NCBI GenBank assembly: GCA_002393945.1
Contig: DGSO01000009.1
Location: 1-56,430, forward strand
Length of the DNA stretch: 56,430 nt
DNA from: Bacteroidales bacterium UBA4360
GTDB lineage: Bacteria; Bacteroidota; Bacteroidia; Bacteroidales; UBA932
Direction: 5' to 3'
Shown here: positions 39,293 to 48,315 of the stretch, one piece after another
Numbering within the stretch: position 1 is the first letter of the stretch
Layout: each line of letters starts with the position of its first letter
Made by a program: the position numbers and the translations under genes
Notes under the pieces: generated by a model
What the model was told of the DNA's origin: nothing
The model's input: only the letters and a program-made list of their open reading frames with translations
Database searches by the model: none

Positions 39293-41546
39293 ACTGGCTT
39301 TGCCGCTGCTGCTGGCGGTGGCTTGTGCCAAAGAGCATCCCGGCAATCCCGTGAGCGTTCCCGGAACGGACGGCCAGGTCATCACCGTAAGCCTGCCCTT
39401 TACGGGAACAAAAACCACACTGGGAGAAAAGGCCGGCAATCTTTATCCCGTCATATGGAAAGAGGGAGACTGCCTGTCCCTGAACGGAGCCTCGTCTCTG
39501 CCGTTGTCGGCAGAAGACGCCGGCGCCACAAGCGCAGGTTTCGTGTTCCGCGACGGTCTTTCCACCCCATACAACCTGCTGTATCCCCTGAGCGGAGAAA
39601 AAGACCTTGTGGTCTTCCCCGGCACGCAGGTCTACGTACCGGGCAGTTTCGACCCTTCCGCGGTTCCCATGTGGGGCACAAGCAACACTTATTCCAACGT
39701 CACCCTCAGGCACTTTTTCTCCCTGGTGCGCATCTCCATACAATCGGCATCGGCAAAGGTCCTAAGGAGCATTACACTTACCGCAATTGGCGGAGAGCCC
39801 ATCAGTGGTTCGTTCCGTGCCAGAACCGATGAAAACGGAGCTTTTGACGGTACTCTGGTTGCCGAAAACGGAATTCCGTCGCTAGTTTATTCATTTGGCG
39901 AAGAAGGACTGGCGCTTAAAGCAGGAGAAACGGCCGTCGCATACATTTCCATTCCACTTGGAAGCTATTCACAGGGTTTCAAGGCTGTTATACGTACCGC
40001 CGACCAGGAATATCGGCAGCTGCGCTTTTTCTCTGCCGGAAGGACAGTCGTTGCGGGGAAGGTACTGGAATTCCCCGAAAAGGCTTTGGAAGACTGCAGC
40101 GCAATCTGGGAGTACTTCGTGTCGGCATCCGGTACGGGAAACGGCAGGAGCGAGGATGAGCCGATGTCTGTTGCCTCAATGCAAGCTCTACTGCAGCAAA
40201 CCGACGGTGAAAAGCTTGAGGATGCTACGTTCCATTTCACTGCCGGGACACATAAGCTTACAGCCCCTATCGTCCTCCCCGGAAAAAATTCTTACAGCAA
40301 TCCTGTTGCCTATACAATTACGGGCGACAACAACGCAATCCTTGACGGAGACGGCTCCAGCCAGATTTTTGTCATTACCAGTGACAACAGCCACGTCACA
40401 GTGAAGGACCTGACGCTCACCAACGGATCAGGAACTGCAAGCGGCGGCCTGGTATCGGTGCAGGAAAACGGTCCTCTGTTCGAACACTGCAGCTTTACGA
40501 ATACCAGTTCAAGCGGTACCGGAGGAGCCGTCCGAATAAGCGACGAGAACAAGGGCAAAGGGCATTTCTCCCATTGCACCTTCTCCGGCAATACCGGCTC
40601 AAGCGGCGGCGCCGTCGTCATTACCAATGCAAATACGCAGGGCCTGTTCTCCGGCTGCACGTTTACAGGGAACAATGCCACCAACGGCGGAGCAGTATAC
40701 TCTACCAACGGAGTTCTCACACTCGAGAATTGCATCCTTGACAGAAACACGGCCAAAAACGGCGGTGCAATATGTTCCACGGCCGGAACCATCCTCATAA
40801 ACGGAGGTACCATCTCCAACAACACGGCTTCATCCGAGGGCGGTGCATTTTACGGAGCAAACAACCAGAAACCGGTTTATTACATCAATGGTTGCAGCAT
40901 CGTGGACAACACGGGCATGCAAAACGGCTATGCCATCTACCTAAACACATCAGCCGCGCCCAACTTCGCCACACTTTGCATGAACAACACCACGCTGTAT
41001 AACAGCAAGCCCATGGAAACGAGCAACGCATCGGCCATCTGCAACAAAGGCAAAAGTCTGATCATCAACTCTACTTTCTATGGCACCACATCCAAGTGGG
41101 GCACTTTTGCGCTGGGTTGCCACAAGGCTTTCAATGACAAGACCGGATGCCTTCTCCTGAACAGCATCTTCATCAATACAACTGCCGGAAAGCCGGCCAT
41201 TTATCAGACGGGATCCAACTACTATGCAATTGCAAAGAACTGCCTGGCGTCGGCCGTAAGCAGCAACTCCCAGTTCACTCAGAACAACGTGGTCATCGAG
41301 CCGCCCACCATGAACTGGAACGGGACGCTGTTCACCTGGAGCGGAAACACTTCCCTCCCTCACTGGAGCCGGTTGGACACTGAAACAGAACTCTCAGGCG
41401 ACACCTATGCCCTTGCTTACGGATTCCTTACGTGGCTCAAGAGTTTAAAGTATAACATTGACGGAACCGAGTATGACGCTCTGGATGTAGACCAGACGGG
41501 GCATCTTCGCAGTGAATACTCATGGGCCGGCTCATATCAGAAATAG
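39273..41546 (+). CDS. Fimbrillin-like/beta-helix surface lipoprotein C
   Basis: 757 aa from a GTG at 39273 lying inside the end of the EEP gene. Lipobox Cys18 (LAVAC) then AKE. Diverged fimbrillin-like part (GTKTTLGEKAGNLYPVIWKE, YNLLYPLSGEKD), linker YFVSASGTGNGRSEDEPMSV, then a beta-helix with Pmp-like turns (FTNTSSSGTGGAV, FSGNTGSSGGAVV, FTGNNATNGGAVY, LDRNTAKNGGAI). It shares a long, nearly identical C-terminal region with lipoprotein B (GTTSKWGTFALGCHK; GKPAIYQTGSNYYAIAKN) and the same ending (WAGSYQK). B and C are recent paralogues around the EEP gene. Confidence 0.78.
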   Translation: MNWNSIKLALPLLLAVACAKEHPGNPVSVPGTDGQVITVSLPFTGTKTTLGEKAGNLYPVIWKEGDCLSLNGASSLPLSAEDAGATSAGFVFRDGLSTPYNLLYPLSGEKDLVVFPGTQVYVPGSFDPSAVPMWGTSNTYSNVTLRHFFSLVRISIQSASAKVLRSITLTAIGGEPISGSFRARTDENGAFDGTLVAENGIPSLVYSFGEEGLALKAGETAVAYISIPLGSYSQGFKAVIRTADQEYRQLRFFSAGRTVVAGKVLEFPEKALEDCSAIWEYFVSASGTGNGRSEDEPMSVASMQALLQQTDGEKLEDATFHFTAGTHKLTAPIVLPGKNSYSNPVAYTITGDNNAILDGDGSSQIFVITSDNSHVTVKDLTLTNGSGTASGGLVSVQENGPLFEHCSFTNTSSSGTGGAVRISDENKGKGHFSHCTFSGNTGSSGGAVVITNANTQGLFSGCTFTGNNATNGGAVYSTNGVLTLENCILDRNTAKNGGAICSTAGTILINGGTISNNTASSEGGAFYGANNQKPVYYINGCSIVDNTGMQNGYAIYLNTSAAPNFATLCMNNTTLYNSKPMETSNASAICNKGKSLIINSTFYGTTSKWGTFALGCHKAFNDKTGCLLLNSIFINTTAGKPAIYQTGSNYYAIAKNCLASAVSSNSQFTQNNVVIEPPTMNWNGTLFTWSGNTSLPHWSRLDTETELSGDTYALAYGFLTWLKSLKYNIDGTEYDALDVDQTGHLRSEYSWAGSYQK

Positions 41547-41548
41547 CC

Positions 41549-42382
41549 ATGAAAAGATTGATCATATCACTTGCGGCTATTTCCGCATTGATTTCCTGCA
41601 CCCAGGAATATCGCCCGCAGCCTGATCCATACGTTGCAGCGCAGGGGACCTGTGTATTCAAGGCCCAGATAGAGCTTCTGCAGGGAAGCTGGGTATGGAA
41701 CTCGGCAACAGACAAAGTTGGCATCTATGCCGACAACCTTACAAACGCATCATTCCTGCCACGTGTAGCATACAACGGCAAGGAAGGTGTCATAGAACTG
41801 ATGGGCGAAGGCGCTCTTGGTCAGGCCTATGCCTACTTCCCTTATAGTCCTGACGGTGATGAGGCCGCAAAACTGGGCCGACAGCCGCTCTCTGGCCTGC
41901 AGACCTACCAGACCGGCAATGTCGAGCAGATACACCGGAACACCACACTCGTTACCGCGGCCGATGAAGACGGACTGCTTCGTTTCCGCTACCTGTGCGG
42001 AACTCTTCACCTCCAGGTGAAAATGCAGTTCGCAGAAAACATTCAGAGCATAACGCTTTCTTCTGCAGTCCCCGTAACGGGCTGGCTTGACGTAACGGGA
42101 GTTGAGGAGGAGACCATGCTCAACCCCGGATACACCATTACCGTTACCGGCATCAATCGTCCTTGTACGGAGGCATCCCCGCTTGACGTATGGGTTATGC
42201 TGCCGGAAGGCACATACAACAGTTTTTCCTTCACGGCAGCAGGGGCAACCGAGTCCCTTTCAACTATCATTGAGGGCACCTTCCAAATAAAGGCCGGAGA
42301 GGAAACATCCACTACCGCTCAGGAGAAAAAGGTCGATTATGACGGTGGTAATCTCGAAGCTGAGGAGGTTGATTATGATTAA
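41549..42382 (+). CDS. Fimbrillin-family lipoprotein
   Basis: 277 aa from ATG 41549 (MKRLIISLAAISALISCTQE, Cys17), 2 bases after the previous stop. A longer frame to 41522 overlaps lipoprotein C. The body fits an all-beta fimbrillin-like fold: DKVGIYADNLTNASFLPRVA, QAYAYFPYSPDGDEAAK, RFRYLCGTLHLQVKM, ITLSSAVPVTGWLDV and TGINRPC. The extreme C-terminus is acidic (KVDYDGGNLEAEEVDYD), like the tails of the two leading peptides. Perhaps a pilus-like or accessory surface subunit. The next ATG lies 8 bases inside its end. Confidence 0.65.
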   Translation: MKRLIISLAAISALISCTQEYRPQPDPYVAAQGTCVFKAQIELLQGSWVWNSATDKVGIYADNLTNASFLPRVAYNGKEGVIELMGEGALGQAYAYFPYSPDGDEAAKLGRQPLSGLQTYQTGNVEQIHRNTTLVTAADEDGLLRFRYLCGTLHLQVKMQFAENIQSITLSSAVPVTGWLDVTGVEEETMLNPGYTITVTGINRPCTEASPLDVWVMLPEGTYNSFSFTAAGATESLSTIIEGTFQIKAGEETSTTAQEKKVDYDGGNLEAEEVDYD

Positions 42383-42731
42383 ACGTTTCATTTTGATATG
42401 TGCGGCCGCCATCGTCATGGCCGCCTGCTCCAAAGAGGTTCTCTCCCCTGTCGGCAAACTTATCGGGGAGTACACCGTCGAATCCGATGCCGGGCAGTTC
42501 CCTGTACTGGTATCGGCCGACGGGGTTTGGAAAGCCGAATCCCTTGAGGACTGGATTACCGTGGACAACGCTTGGCACCGTGACCGTTATACGGTTATTG
42601 TCCGATATGGCTCCAATCAGTCAATCGAAGGAATGCACAGGCCTGCCCGCAGCGGCAAAGTCATCATTGAGACGGCCGACGGGGCCGAATGTGACACCCT
42701 TATCGTTCATCAAAAAGGTCTTGAGCTATGA
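42375..42731 (+). CDS. BACON-domain lipoprotein (118 aa)
   Basis: 118 aa from ATG 42375 (MIKRFILICAAAIVMAACSK, Cys18); the ORF could be read from 42339, but that would add residues before the signal. One BACON-like domain: FPVLVSADGVWKAESLEDWI, then TVDNAW..., RSGKVIIETADGA and TLIVHQKG, with the Trp and the terminal Q-G strand usual for BACON (Bacteroidota-associated carbohydrate-binding often N-terminal) domains. Probably binds or spaces at the cell surface. Overlaps both neighbours (8 and 4 bases). Confidence 0.7.
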   Translation: MIKRFILICAAAIVMAACSKEVLSPVGKLIGEYTVESDAGQFPVLVSADGVWKAESLEDWITVDNAWHRDRYTVIVRYGSNQSIEGMHRPARSGKVIIETADGAECDTLIVHQKGLEL

Positions 42732-43243
42732 AAGAGTCAATTCTCATCCTGACGGCATTTATGCTCTGCCTTAACGCCTGCGAAAAGGTCAAGACAATCG
42801 ACCACAATATCACAGTCGAGTTCCCGGCCGAAGAGGCCGTAGAGACAGTTTCCGTCAGTTTTGGCGGAAGTGCCGACATAGTCATATCCGACTCTGGTGT
42901 CTCCTCTTCCATCGACGGCGTCACTACGGAAACACTTTCGGACGGAGGAACATTGGTAAGGTACAAGAACCTGGCGGTCTTCACCGGAGTATGGACAGAC
43001 CTTGACGACCTTCTTGAAGAGACGTTCTGGTCAAAACCGTCGCTGCAGTGGGTTTTCGCCGGAGACTTCTCATCCATGGAAGACAGCTTTGCATCTGCAG
43101 GTTTTGTCAACTGCCTCAGGGCCAGAGGTCTGGCGGCTTCAGAGACAGGCATCTTCGCAAGCAGCAATACTTATGACAAGATAAGCGGCCTTTCGGTTGC
43201 ACCTCTTGGTTTCACAGTAATGGTAAAGGAGGAAGTGAAGTGA
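42728..43243 (+). CDS. Small lipoprotein of unknown function before susC
   Basis: 171 aa. Lipobox Cys18 (LCLNAC), then EK. I do not recognise the family. The first half is a beta-rich domain (HNITVEFPAEEAVETVSVSF); the second has acidic and aromatic segments (WTDLDDLLEETFWSKPSLQW, VFAGDFSSMEDSF). ATGA at its start and GTGA at its end couple it tightly to the BACON lipoprotein and to susC, so it probably belongs to the outer-membrane import complex or its surface partners. Confidence 0.7.
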   Translation: MKESILILTAFMLCLNACEKVKTIDHNITVEFPAEEAVETVSVSFGGSADIVISDSGVSSSIDGVTTETLSDGGTLVRYKNLAVFTGVWTDLDDLLEETFWSKPSLQWVFAGDFSSMEDSFASAGFVNCLRARGLAASETGIFASSNTYDKISGLSVAPLGFTVMVKEEVK

Positions 43244-46200
43244 AAAGGACATTGCTATTAATCACCATGCTGCTCGCAGCTGCCCTGAGCGGTTTCTCGC
43301 AGCAGAAGCGTACCATTACAGGCCAGGTAGTCGGAGATGACGGAATGCCGATTCCCGGAGCCGCCGTTCTCATTCAGGGAACGACCGACGGCGTTGTCAC
43401 TGATGAAAACGGCAAATACAGCATCCAGGCCGGGAGTTTCGATATCCTGGTTTTCAGCAGCCTCGGTTTCAAGGACGATGTACAGAGCGTCAATGACCGC
43501 AAACAGATTAATGTGGTCCTGGCATCTGATACCCAGCTTCTTGACGATGCCGTGGTAATCGGCTATGGCACACAGAAAAAGTCCGACCTCACCGGCTCAG
43601 TGGGCATTGTGAACATGGAGGAAATCATCTCCCCTGCCACAGGTTCTACCGATCAGGCTCTCCAAGGCCGAATAGCAGGTGTGGATATCCTTTCAGGCGG
43701 TGGAGAGCCCGGTCAGGCGACTTCCATCCGCATCCGCGGCACCAGGAGCATATCGGCAAGCAATGACCCGCTCATCGTCGTTGACGGTGTTGTAGATGCG
43801 GTTGAGAGCTTCTCTGACATCAATCCTGATGACATAAAGAACATAACCGTTCTCAAGGATGCTTCTTCTACCGCAATCTATGGTGCACGAGGCTCCAACG
43901 GCGTTATTCTCGTTACCACAAAAGGAGACAACACCGGCTCGAAGGTATCCCTCACTTTCTCTGCCAGCGCCGGCATGAGCGAACTGCCAAAGAAACTGGA
44001 CATCATGAACGCAACGGAGTTCGCCCAGTTCAGGAACGACTACCGCCTTATGTCATCGTATGGTCAAAGTACAGGCACCCAGCCATACCATCCCCAGGTA
44101 AGTGGAAGATATCCCTTCGAAGACCCTTCAGTTTACGGAGAAGGAACTGACTGGCAGGAAATCCTTACCAGAAAGGCCATTCAGCAGGAATACAAGATTG
44201 CCATGAACTATGGTGATTCAAAGTCACACAGCTATGCTTCCTTCGGTTATGAGAACAGGGATGGTATTGTCATCGGGACCGGGATGGAAAAGTATACAGC
44301 CCTCCTGAAGCTGGATAGAAAGATATTCTCATGGCTCAAGGTGGGCCTGAGAAGCAATTTCGCCATCCGTCGCAACGACCGTAACTCCGTAACTATAAAT
44401 GGTGTGGGCAATGGTTCGGCCGTATGCCTAAGCCCGCTTGTAGGCCCCACTGACGAATGGAACCGCTATTCAGATGAAGGCGGCAGCGGCGGTTCTGTTT
44501 ACAACAGCCCTTATCTCATTGCCACAACCGCCACTAACTACGTGGATATCAAATACCTGAATATCGCCCCCTGGGTGGAAATCTATCCATTCAAGGGCGC
44601 AACTCTGAAATCCACTTTCTCTGCCGGCTGGACAGACAATGACGCTTATTCCTATTCTCCGGCTTCACTGCCGCTTGCAAAAGTCAGAAAGACCGGAGGC
44701 TCGGCCGCACGCATTACCGACGACAGGACTTCTGTCCTTAGTGAGACTACCCTCTCCTGGAAAAAGACCTTCAAAAAGAGCCACAACCTGGACATAATGG
44801 GAGGCTTCACCGCAGGAAGGAAGACTACCAATTACAAGTACACCAGGGGCGTAGGATACCTTGATGACAACGTAGGACCTTACAATATGGGAGCCATCAT
44901 GGACCGCCGCAACCTCACGGAACGCAGTACCCTCTCCTACATCCAGAGGCTTTCATTCCTTGGAAGGGCAAACTATTCATACAAGAGCCGTTACCACTTC
45001 ACGGCAACTGCCCGCTATGACGGTTCCTCCAACTTTGCCGAAGGCCACAAATGGGGATTCTTCCCGGCCGCGGCCTTCCGCTGGAGCATTTCAAATGAGC
45101 CCTGGATGGCAAGCATAAAGGCAAACGGCCTCACAAACCTTTCCCTGCGTCTGAGCGCAGGACGGAGCGGGAACGACGCCATATCAAGCTACGTATCGCA
45201 GCAGGCCCTCACCAGTGAAATATCCACATGGCTGTTTGGCGAAAGCCAGCAGCTGTCCACCTATCCCACCCGCCTGGACAACCAGTCCCTCACCTGGGAG
45301 AAAACAGACAGCTATAATGCCGGCCTTGACATTTCCCTTCTTAACGACCGTTTCACCATTACTGCCGATGCCTTCCTCTCAGACACCCGGGACCTCCTCC
45401 TGAAAGTCCAGAATCCCAAGCAGACAGGTTTCGACACCCGTTTCGACAACGTCGGAAACACCCGGAGCTGGGGCTGGGAACTTGCCATTTCCTCAAGGAA
45501 TATCGCAACACAGCATTTCAGCTGGAGAACAGACCTCACCCTCAGCCATAACAATTCCATAGTAACGGACATCGGCGCAGACTATGAGCAGGTGGCAACT
45601 TACACCAACAGCTCACAGATGCTCTACGGGTATAAGGTCGGCTATCCTGTGAACGCTCTCTGGGGCTACAAGTTCGGCGGAGTATGGCATAATGCGAAAG
45701 AAAGGGAGGACAACCAGGCCACCAGAACCTGGGTTTCCTACCAGCAGGTTGACGGATACTCCAAATATGCCGACCTCAACCACGACGGCATCCTGGATTA
45801 CCGCGACCAGGCTTACCTTGGCTCTTCAGACCCCATTGTATTCGGCGGCCTGCAGAACACTTTCACGATAAGGCAGTTCTCCCTTGGCGTGTATTTCACC
45901 TACTCCATCGGCGGATACATTTACAACCTTAGCGAGTTCAATCTGGGGTCCGGCATAAACAACACCAACAAGTATCGCTACATGATGGACTGCTGGCATC
46001 CGATAAGGAACCCAGAGGGCAATATTCCAAGCGCTTATGCTCAGGACTCATACCGCAGCGACCGATATGTCCACGATGCCTCTTACCTGAGGCTCAAGAC
46101 TCTGAGCGTCAGCTACACATTCGACCTCTCGAAAAAGGTGAAATGGGCAAAGGACCTTTCCCTGAGCGCATACATCGACAACCTTTTCCTCATCACAGGG

Positions 46201-46311
46201 TATAACGGGTATGACCCCGACATATCCTCTTCCTCGTCGGTACGCCGTCTGGACAACGCGGCATACCCCAATCCAAGGACATACATGTTCAGTTTAAAAT
46301 TCCGTTACTAG
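43240..46311 (+). CDS. susC: SusC/RagA-family TonB-linked outer-membrane transporter
   Basis: 1023 aa from GTG 43240 in a GTGA overlap. Signal peptide (MKRTLLLITMLLAAALSGFS), carboxypeptidase-regulatory-like domain (RTITGQVVGDDGMPIPGAAV), the SusC box region DDAVVIGYGTQKKSDLTGSV, plug (RIRGTRSISASNDPLIVVDG, VLKDASSTAIYGARGSNGVI) and a 22-strand type beta-barrel ending MFSLKFRY with a terminal aromatic. It imports a bound ligand using TonB energy with the SusD partner encoded 1 base downstream. No STN domain, so it is a simple importer, not an anti-sigma signalling one. Confidence 0.95.
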   Translation: MKRTLLLITMLLAAALSGFSQQKRTITGQVVGDDGMPIPGAAVLIQGTTDGVVTDENGKYSIQAGSFDILVFSSLGFKDDVQSVNDRKQINVVLASDTQLLDDAVVIGYGTQKKSDLTGSVGIVNMEEIISPATGSTDQALQGRIAGVDILSGGGEPGQATSIRIRGTRSISASNDPLIVVDGVVDAVESFSDINPDDIKNITVLKDASSTAIYGARGSNGVILVTTKGDNTGSKVSLTFSASAGMSELPKKLDIMNATEFAQFRNDYRLMSSYGQSTGTQPYHPQVSGRYPFEDPSVYGEGTDWQEILTRKAIQQEYKIAMNYGDSKSHSYASFGYENRDGIVIGTGMEKYTALLKLDRKIFSWLKVGLRSNFAIRRNDRNSVTINGVGNGSAVCLSPLVGPTDEWNRYSDEGGSGGSVYNSPYLIATTATNYVDIKYLNIAPWVEIYPFKGATLKSTFSAGWTDNDAYSYSPASLPLAKVRKTGGSAARITDDRTSVLSETTLSWKKTFKKSHNLDIMGGFTAGRKTTNYKYTRGVGYLDDNVGPYNMGAIMDRRNLTERSTLSYIQRLSFLGRANYSYKSRYHFTATARYDGSSNFAEGHKWGFFPAAAFRWSISNEPWMASIKANGLTNLSLRLSAGRSGNDAISSYVSQQALTSEISTWLFGESQQLSTYPTRLDNQSLTWEKTDSYNAGLDISLLNDRFTITADAFLSDTRDLLLKVQNPKQTGFDTRFDNVGNTRSWGWELAISSRNIATQHFSWRTDLTLSHNNSIVTDIGADYEQVATYTNSSQMLYGYKVGYPVNALWGYKFGGVWHNAKEREDNQATRTWVSYQQVDGYSKYADLNHDGILDYRDQAYLGSSDPIVFGGLQNTFTIRQFSLGVYFTYSIGGYIYNLSEFNLGSGINNTNKYRYMMDCWHPIRNPEGNIPSAYAQDSYRSDRYVHDASYLRLKTLSVSYTFDLSKKVKWAKDLSLSAYIDNLFLITGYNGYDPDISSSSSVRRLDNAAYPNPRTYMFSLKFRY

Positions 46312-46312
46312 T

Positions 46313-47974
46313 ATGAAGAAGATTCTTTTTGCCTTACTGGCGTGCAGCCTTTTGACAGCCTGCTCCCTGGATGAGAAGATTCTCTCTTCATCCACGCAGG
46401 AAACATACTACAAGACGGTGGAGCAGTGCATCACCGGCCTCAACTCCTGCTATACAAACATCAGGAACATCTATAACAACAAGGAATACTTTGTTGTCTG
46501 CGAGGGGCAGAGCGACCTCCTGTACATAAACCGCTCGGACCAGCCCAACGCCGTTTTGATGGTAACTCCTTCCACGCCCCGATTCGGCTCCACAATGTGG
46601 ACCTACTGCTATATCGGCGTGAGCAGAGTGAACTCTGTGGAAGCCGCAATCAAGCGTTCGCCGCTTACCGATGCAGAAAAGGCTCCCCTACTTGCAGAAG
46701 CCACCGTTCTTCGCAGCCTTTTCTTCTATATCCTCACCTCCAACTTCGGAGATGTTCCCTTCTACAAGGATGAGGTCACGGACGAGACCAACTCCAGGAT
46801 TTCCCGCCTGCCCAGGATGAGCGCATCGGAAACCCGAGACATACTCATTGCCGACCTCCACAAATGGATACTGGAAGAAGGCGCTCTGGACATGAAACGG
46901 ACAAACGACCTTTCCAATGCGCAGTATTGCCGCGCCGGAGCTGCCCTCGGCCTCATGCTTGGCGGAAAACTCTGCCTCTGGCAGCACCGCTGGGCCGATG
47001 CCGTTGAATTCTTCTCTGCCATTGAGGATATCTACGGAGACTTTTCCCAGTATCCCCTTTCCGACATCCCATTCGCCAACAGGCAGACGCCGGAAAGCAT
47101 AATGGAAATCTCCAACATTGCAGTCGATTACGGTCTGCAGGTCCAGGGAACCCTGGCGTCCATCTGTACTCCTTACAGGAGAGTAAACTCTGCAGAAGGT
47201 GAAGATGAGGACGATGAAGACGAGGAAGCTCAAGTGGTGGGAGACATCTACGACGGCATAGGCATTCCCGAACTTGGAGACCAGATGCGTACACAGACTC
47301 CGTTCAGGCCCACCAAGCGCTTCTACCAGAAGCTAATGCCCTATTCATCGACAGACTTAAGGCGCGCAGCCTATACCAGCACAGGCGAACCCATCGAGGG
47401 CAGCGGCGGTTATCTGGCATGGGGCTGGCCGGGCTATTACCCGGACGACGACCGGACTGTCTCTCCAAAAGTATTCCGCTTCTTTAGCAGCCCCAAGAGC
47501 GCAAGCGGCCGCCCTTATCTTGGAAACAAGTTCTGGTGCTTCGGAATGCAGTACAACCTTGACAGCAACAGCTATAAGGTATTCCGTTATGCCGGAGCCA
47601 TCCTTGGCCTTGCCGAAGCATGGTTCATGCGGGAAGACGATGCCAAGGCCTGCCACTACCTCAATATGATCAAGGCTCGTGCAGGAATCAAGACAGTTGC
47701 CCCGGAAGACTTTGCCACACATGAGGACCTCCTCCATGAAATCCAGGACGAGTACGCAAGGGAACTCTTCGGCGAATTCCAGCGCAAGCATGACCTGGTA
47801 CGCTGGGGCATCTGGTACGACATGGTCTGGCAGTACAACGTAGAGGCCGAAAACAATACCCGCCTCCGTTCCAACATGAAACCCTGCCACGAATACTATC
47901 CTATCCCGGACGACCAGATTATCAACTCCCACGGAGCTCTGGACAACAAGGAATATAACAAGTACGGCCTATGA
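46313..47974 (+). CDS. susD: SusD/RagB-family surface binding lipoprotein
   Basis: 553 aa. Lipobox Cys17 (LLTAC) then SLDEK. TPR-like helices with typical segments: ETYYKTVEQCITGLNSCYTN, EATVLRSLFFYILTSNFGDV and the C-terminal RELFGEFQRKHDLVRWGIWY, as in the SusD family. It forms the lid on the SusC barrel and binds the ligand. An insertion about residues 297-308 is strongly acidic (EGEDEDDEDEEAQ), which is unusual and may matter if the ligand carries metal or basic groups. Overlaps the next gene by ATGA. Confidence 0.94.
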   Translation: MKKILFALLACSLLTACSLDEKILSSSTQETYYKTVEQCITGLNSCYTNIRNIYNNKEYFVVCEGQSDLLYINRSDQPNAVLMVTPSTPRFGSTMWTYCYIGVSRVNSVEAAIKRSPLTDAEKAPLLAEATVLRSLFFYILTSNFGDVPFYKDEVTDETNSRISRLPRMSASETRDILIADLHKWILEEGALDMKRTNDLSNAQYCRAGAALGLMLGGKLCLWQHRWADAVEFFSAIEDIYGDFSQYPLSDIPFANRQTPESIMEISNIAVDYGLQVQGTLASICTPYRRVNSAEGEDEDDEDEEAQVVGDIYDGIGIPELGDQMRTQTPFRPTKRFYQKLMPYSSTDLRRAAYTSTGEPIEGSGGYLAWGWPGYYPDDDRTVSPKVFRFFSSPKSASGRPYLGNKFWCFGMQYNLDSNSYKVFRYAGAILGLAEAWFMREDDAKACHYLNMIKARAGIKTVAPEDFATHEDLLHEIQDEYARELFGEFQRKHDLVRWGIWYDMVWQYNVEAENNTRLRSNMKPCHEYYPIPDDQIINSHGALDNKEYNKYGL

Positions 47975-48315
47975 AAAAGCTGATGATTTGTGTGTTGGCA
48001 ATGCTCTTGAGCCTATCTGCATGCCAGAAACCATATGTGACGACAATCGATCTTGGGGTTAACCATGAAGAGATTGTCCTTCCTTCGCCCGAAAAAGGCC
48101 ACTGCTTTATAACTGTTTACTCCAACAGCAGTTGGACTATCAAGATATCTCCCGCCGTCAACTGGGCCCGCCTGGACCGCAGCGGCGGTGAAGGCATCGC
48201 CTATCCCCGCTTTGACTATGACGAAAACCTTGAAACTACGGAACGGGTGGCTACGGTCGTCGTAGAAGGCCAGGGTAAAAAATGTGAAATCAAGATAACT
48301 CAGCCCACGGAATAA
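47971..48315 (+). CDS. BACON-domain lipoprotein (114 aa)
   Basis: 114 aa. Lipobox Cys18 (LSLSAC). A single BACON-like domain: CFITVYSNSSWTIKISPAVN, then WARLDRSGG and VATVVVEGQGKKCEIKITQP, with SSWTI and a terminal ITQ strand. Probably a surface glycan-binding or spacing protein placed after SusD, where PULs usually encode such proteins. The stop TAA shares a base with the next ATG (TAATG). Confidence 0.75.
   Translation: MKKLMICVLAMLLSLSACQKPYVTTIDLGVNHEEIVLPSPEKGHCFITVYSNSSWTIKISPAVNWARLDRSGGEGIAYPRFDYDENLETTERVATVVVEGQGKKCEIKITQPTE

Noticed and set aside
39323..39832. 169-aa Arg-rich frame on the plus strand inside lipoprotein C
   Set aside because: Frame shadow without motifs; the overlapping frame has the lipobox and the family pattern.
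43240..46311. SusC as a signalling (STN-domain) receptor with an anti-sigma partner
   Set aside because: No STN domain before the carboxypeptidase-like domain and no ECF sigma/anti-sigma pair in the window.
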